This document shows, in pieces, positions 60,026 through 64,000 of a stretch of DNA of 64,000 nt (positions are counted from its first letter, which is position 1; the number at the start of each line of letters is the position of its first letter). Position numbers and translations under genes: made by a program. Origin of the DNA: Polytrichum commune (taxonomy: Eukaryota; Streptophyta; Polytrichopsida; Polytrichales; Polytrichaceae). Location: assembly GCA_950295325.1 (NCBI GenBank), contig OX485803.1, forward strand, positions 63,131,554 through 63,195,553, in the 5' to 3' direction. The notes under the pieces are model-generated. The model was not told the origin of the DNA, did no database searches, and saw only the letters and a list, made by a program, of their open reading frames with translations.

Positions 60026-60224
60026 GGCCCTTCATGCCTTTTCTTTTCTCAGAAAATCCGGTCATAAATAGATGTTACCCAATCTATCCCACCCGATTAA
60101 CACCTACCTCCCTCTATACATATTATTTGTGTCGATAATAAAAACGTCGATCACCAAACAATCACATCCTCTCCCCAGAAACTAATCACATCCTCATCCC
60201 CAAACAATCACATGTTCATCCCCA

Positions 60225-60370
60225 TGCAATCGACTCGCCAGCCCACTTTCACTCGATCGAGTGAAAGTGGTGGGCCTGCCAGCGCTGCGCCACAAAACTT
60301 TCACTCGATCGAGTGAAAGTGGGCTGGCGAGTCGATTGCAGGCCCACCACTTTCACTCGATCGAGTGAAA
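60225..60370. repeat. perfect 44-bp inverted repeat plus a further palindrome copy
   Basis: Arms 60225-60268 and 60297-60340 are exact reverse complements around a 28-base loop. Each arm holds a full TTTCACTCGATCGAGTGAAA palindrome (60247-60266 and 60299-60318). A third copy lies at 60351-60370. The loop segment 'ggtgggcctgc' is inverted again as 'gcaggcccacc' at 60338-60348, so several alternative hairpins are possible. Confidence 0.95.
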
Positions 60371-60638
60371 GTGTTGGGCCTCCCAGCGCCGGTTGTTCGG
60401 GCCGTACTGTACGGACTGCAGGGATGGGTACAGGGCCCCGCAAATATGGTGCCGCTGCAATGCTCCATGCATATGGAACGGCACATTGAACAGCGCCTCT
60501 TCGATCAGGTGTTTCTTGTTGTGTAGGACCGAACCTTGTGAAATTGATCCCTGGAAGGGATAGAAAGAAGAATGTTGTGGTGTTGTGCTCCCTGGCACAA
60601 AGGGCGACAAAAGAGGGTTCGAGTGTGCTCCTTCCAGG

Positions 60639-60647
60639 CTTATATAG
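60639..60647 (-). promoter_or_regulatory. TATA box, CTATATAAG on the minus strand
   Basis: This is a strong TATA box in the orientation of the DUF7869-type gene, about 930 bases before its start codon. Transcription from about 60610 would run through both palindromic clusters before the coding region. No intact open frame recognised as a gene lies between. Confidence 0.45.
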
Positions 60648-60779
60648 TCGGGTGTAGCAGAATTGGTGGGAGAATAGTGCCCTAATCCAATTTTGAAGGT
60701 TCCCTCCCTTTCGTTTTAGGCCGTCACAGATCCGTATGCGGACGGCTTTTGATGCCTTTGGGTGGGTTTTTACATGCAC

Positions 60780-61425
60780 CTTGATACAATTGTGTTAGTG
60801 GGATTGTTTTGCATTATTTTCGGCATGATGTGTTTAAGCCAATCCGGTCCACCCCCAATCCTGTAATGATAGTTAGCACATCGCCCACTCTTGGGCATCA
60901 CTACTATGAGCGCGTACTACCCGCTGGTACGCCTTTGGATCCAAGTTTGATTGATGAGATGAAAACACGCCAGAATGTGGTCCTATCAACAGGTACCCTC
61001 AGCCCACCACTTCCATCGCACTTGTGGCATCACACCCTGCTATTGAGGCGCGTACAACGTTGAGGTACTCACAAGCGCTCATTGTCGTTGCAACCTACAT
61101 TTGTGCACCGGCTTCAAGGTTGAAGATATTTGCACCCCTAGACCTTGAATCTCTTGAAAAGAAATGGATGTCCCCAACATGTCATAACAATTACAATTAA
61201 ATCATCGGCCCTCATCCCAACGTATCTATGTATGCTTGTAGTATTGCAGATAAATTGCCATGCTCCCAATGCTATCGGAGTGGTTTATGGCACCCCGATG
61301 AGTTCTCCTTCCGAAATTCATATTAACTATTTCAATATTAATCCAAAATTAATTATTATGTGGGTGGGTCCAATTTCCAATTACAATGTGCTTTGCACAT
61401 CTCTCAACATTGACATAATGTCTTA
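60780..61425. other. gene-free stretch
   Basis: Two short open frames (60809-61063 and 61145-61426, +) have no recognisable domain. No repeat array or RNA gene is seen. Confidence 0.5.
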
Positions 61426-61714
61426 ATAACTTCCCAAGAGGTTAGTAACTTCCCAACTTCCCAATAGAGGTTACTAGTAACTTCCCAATAGAGATTAATA
61501 ACTTCCCAATAGAGGTTAGTAACTTCCCAATAGAGATTAGTAACTTCCCAATAGAGGTTAGTAACTTCCCAATAGAGATTAGTAACTTCCCAACTTCCCA
61601 ATAGAGGTTACTAGTAACTTCTCAATAGAGATTAGTAACTTCCCAATAGAGGTTAGTAACTTCCCAATAGAGATTAGTAACTTCCCAACAGAGGTTAGTA
61701 ACTTCCCAATAGAA
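61426..61714 (+). repeat. 21-bp minisatellite 'taacttcccaatagagrtta'
   Basis: About twelve units alternate between 'gaggttag' and 'gagattag' forms, with two longer units containing 'aacttcccaacttcccaa'. Because 21 is a multiple of three, the minus strand reads as repeated 'WEVTNLY'; I regard that as incidental. Confidence 0.9.
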
Positions 61715-61970
61715 GCAAATTAGGAAGGGGCTTATTAACCCCATTATAGTAACCCCATTGGGCTTATGGGGTTCAACAATTCATAAATTAAATTGGAAGA
61801 ATTTGAAATTTGCGCCTCCAACTTCATCTGAGGATGCCGTCTCGAATTGACCCTAGACCCTTCTACCCTATTTAACAATTAGTCCAATACCCTAAATGAA
61901 AGGTGAAAAGTGCATGTGTGGGTTAATATTAGTGAAGATTGAGTAGCCTCTGGAGGCCCATCAGCCTACT

Positions 61971-62001
61971 TAAACCCTAAACCCTAAACCCTAAACCCTA
62001 T
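61971..62001 (+). repeat. interstitial telomere-like repeat, CCCTAAA orientation
   Basis: Four uninterrupted units of the plant telomere repeat are present. Short tracts of this kind occur within plant chromosomes. Confidence 0.85.
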
Positions 62002-63248
62002 ACTCGAAGTACCACTTTGGTTTGCATTTGAAGCAAATAATGAATGGGCTACCATGATACAAAACCAATCCCAAATATATTTGATATTCATATTAAGTGC
62101 TATGTCTGAATCGGTTGCTTCCACCATTGGTCACACTTTTTACATTATTTTGTTAGGTCCAATAGCTAAGTCATAGTCTAAGAACTCTAAAATGATTTGA
62201 ATCAGCTGATCAAACTAGTCAATTTAAAGCGTTGTCTACATTTGAGCACGTCGTAAGTTAATCTCATCCTAACACGTGTTCATTTAGTGTTCCCTCATAA
62301 CTGCACGTATTACAAGCATACAACTCTTGGACAATTGATCTGCGTTAGTGACAAATATAGGTGTTTAATTAAGAAGCGCGAACATAAGGCCCTCAAACCT
62401 TAATCACCATGTGTCCAAGTGTCTTCGTGGCAATAATGCATCCAAATAAATGCATGGCTTGGACCCTGTAGGAAGCAGTTACAACACTGGCCATTCCCGC
62501 AAATTCCTGTGAGCATGCCACGTGTCACATATCTTCACATCATGTCTTCAAAAGTTCACGCCCAAGCAGTTGCTCTTGCAATGGTCGGAGTCAATTGTTG
62601 AAAGTGCCTATATTGTTCGTAATTGGGAGTTCACCCATTGGATCTCCCCTTTATGACCTCTCCACTTTCCTTCCATCCACACTCATAACCTTAGTACGTG
62701 TAATTAGGTTGCCTTCGCAAATGGGTAAAGTTGTGTTGCCTCTTACATCGCCTCTTTACGCAAGCAACTTTCCATAGGTCAAACTCGGATCAAAAACCTT
62801 ATATTAAGTTTTTTGGTTCATTCCTATCACAATTAAAGTCCATACAAAATTTGTGTATTTTGTTGTACTGGTAATAAATAATCAAGTAATGTGACATGCC
62901 AATAGATTAGTGCAAGACTACCTAATTGCCAATATTGGTGTAGGTAGATTCATTGGCATTTATTTGAGCTACTAGTCTAAGAGACAAATTGAATCCAAAC
63001 TTAAGTTAGAGTTAGAGCAAACCAAGAGCTACCTCAATTGATGGAAACAGGGATTTGAGTATATTTGGATTATGCATTAATTTTGGACAACACAACTGCC
63101 TAGTAGTATATGGCGTGCACTAGATTGGAAAACTACATGAAATTAATATAATGGTGGTTGGCAAATATGGCATACATTGTGAAACATTTGAAGTTGTCAC
63201 TGATTGTTGTGTTGTCACTCCCACTCCAGTGCGCAATAATTGTGAATT
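62002..63248. other. gene-free stretch between two telomere-like tracts
   Basis: AT-rich; no gene, RNA or array is recognised. A 60-codon open frame at 62595-62777 has no domain. Confidence 0.5.
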
Positions 63249-63285
63249 TTTTAGGGTTTAGGGTTTAGGGTTTGGGGTTTATGGG
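63249..63285 (+). repeat. interstitial telomere-like repeat, TTTAGGG orientation
   Basis: Three exact TTTAGGG units pass into degenerate 'tttggggtttatgggtt'. The orientation is opposite to the tract at 61971-62001. Confidence 0.8.
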
Positions 63286-64000
63286 TTAAGTTATTTAGTG
63301 GGCTCCAATCTGCCTTTGAAATCCAATGAGCTCAGTTATGTGCAAAATGCAAGGGTGGCCATTACGAATGGAACGGTCATTTGAAGCTCCAATGTGGTGT
63401 TTTGAAAAATGGGGTAACGTTATGGTCACTAACCTTTCACCATTTAAACTAGTGATCAATCTTGGGTCAAGTAACATAGTGACATTTCAAACATATTGGC
63501 ATAAATATGCTTACAATTCAACCTACAAGCCTCAACCCTCCATCCTAAACATGCACTCTAAAAACTAAAACTCTATGCCTGAACCCCAAGTTCTAAACGT
63601 TACCCCTAGACAATGAGTTTAATATCTAGCCGACGTTGAATGAATCATATCATCGTGACGAAGGCCACAAACCTATGCATTGGGGAGTCAAGTGTTCCAC
63701 ATGTTGATGGATGAGAGTAAACTTGTCAAAGCATAATTATTATACCCATAAGAAGTTTACACATTTGGTATGACACTAGTCGTATAACTAGTGTTAGACA
63801 TAAATGCGCCACCACCCTCCCTACGACCATGCACCTTCTCTTATCTTTGTTAAGAAATTTTCACATCCTTACTAACACTAAATTTGGGCATGTGACTTAC
63901 CATAGTCCAAGTTTAGTGTTTGAGTTCACAATGAATGTTACTTACTTTCATCTAGGGTTACTAATATTTAGTGTATGCGTTCGTATTTTGTGTATCTAAC
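63286..64000. other. gene-free end of window
   Basis: There is one 80-codon open frame (63326-63568, +) without a domain. Nothing else is recognised. Confidence 0.5.

Noticed and set aside
61404-61601. Repeat protein 'WEVTNLY' on the minus strand
   Set aside because: It is the translation of a 21-bp minisatellite, with no start context or flanking coding sequence.

Overview
This window is nuclear DNA of a land plant. It contains split genes with GT-AG (and two GC-AG) introns, TTTAGGG-type telomere-like repeats in both orientations, a CACTA transposon with intact ends, a tRNA-derived SINE, and plant gene families: a 2-oxoglutarate dioxygenase, a plastid-type RidA, a DUF819 membrane protein and a plant C2orf69-like protein. 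The dioxygenase style and the DUF7869-type gene make me lean to a non-flowering plant (moss, liverwort or lycophyte), but this is a low-confidence guess.

Layout. 1-5877: no confident gene; repeats, microsatellites and an upstream region. 5878-8448 (+): C2orf69/UPF0565-like protein, 4 exons. 10593-16311 (-): 2OG-Fe(II) dioxygenase, 4 exons, introns full of tandem and dispersed repeats. 18374-19571: non-autonomous CACTA element with GTA target-site duplication, carrying a SINE and a 26-bp minisatellite. About 20790-24840: a 4-kb block saturated with the hexamer TTCCGG/TCCGGA, holding one 684-codon minus-strand frame interrupted by three stop codons, all TAG. 25527-31636: minisatellites and AT-rich sequence. 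33689-34477 (+): decayed RPA1-like zinc-ribbon fragment. 39280-42598 (+): RidA, 6 exons, with an inverted-repeat MITE just upstream and a solo arm of the same family just downstream. 44926-45677 (+): possible small 3-exon gene. 46452-51626 (+): DUF819 membrane protein, 12 exons. About 53840: edge of a Ty3/gypsy-like LTR. 56516-59709 (-): 3-exon gene for a protein of about 1001 residues of the DUF7869 type, probably transposon-related, with a TATA box and a cluster of perfect palindromes upstream. 61426-63285: a 21-bp minisatellite and two oppositely oriented telomere-like tracts.

The four housekeeping-type genes are unrelated in function and unclustered, as expected for a plant nuclear genome. 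The exon structures were built by reading splice sites and keeping phase. All four multi-exon frames close exactly, which is the main reason to trust them. The most striking general pattern is that all four genes carry, inside an intron, a decayed copy of the 3' end of an exon. In at least three the copied segment includes the splice donor and the start of the intron; in RidA the match at the donor itself is weak.
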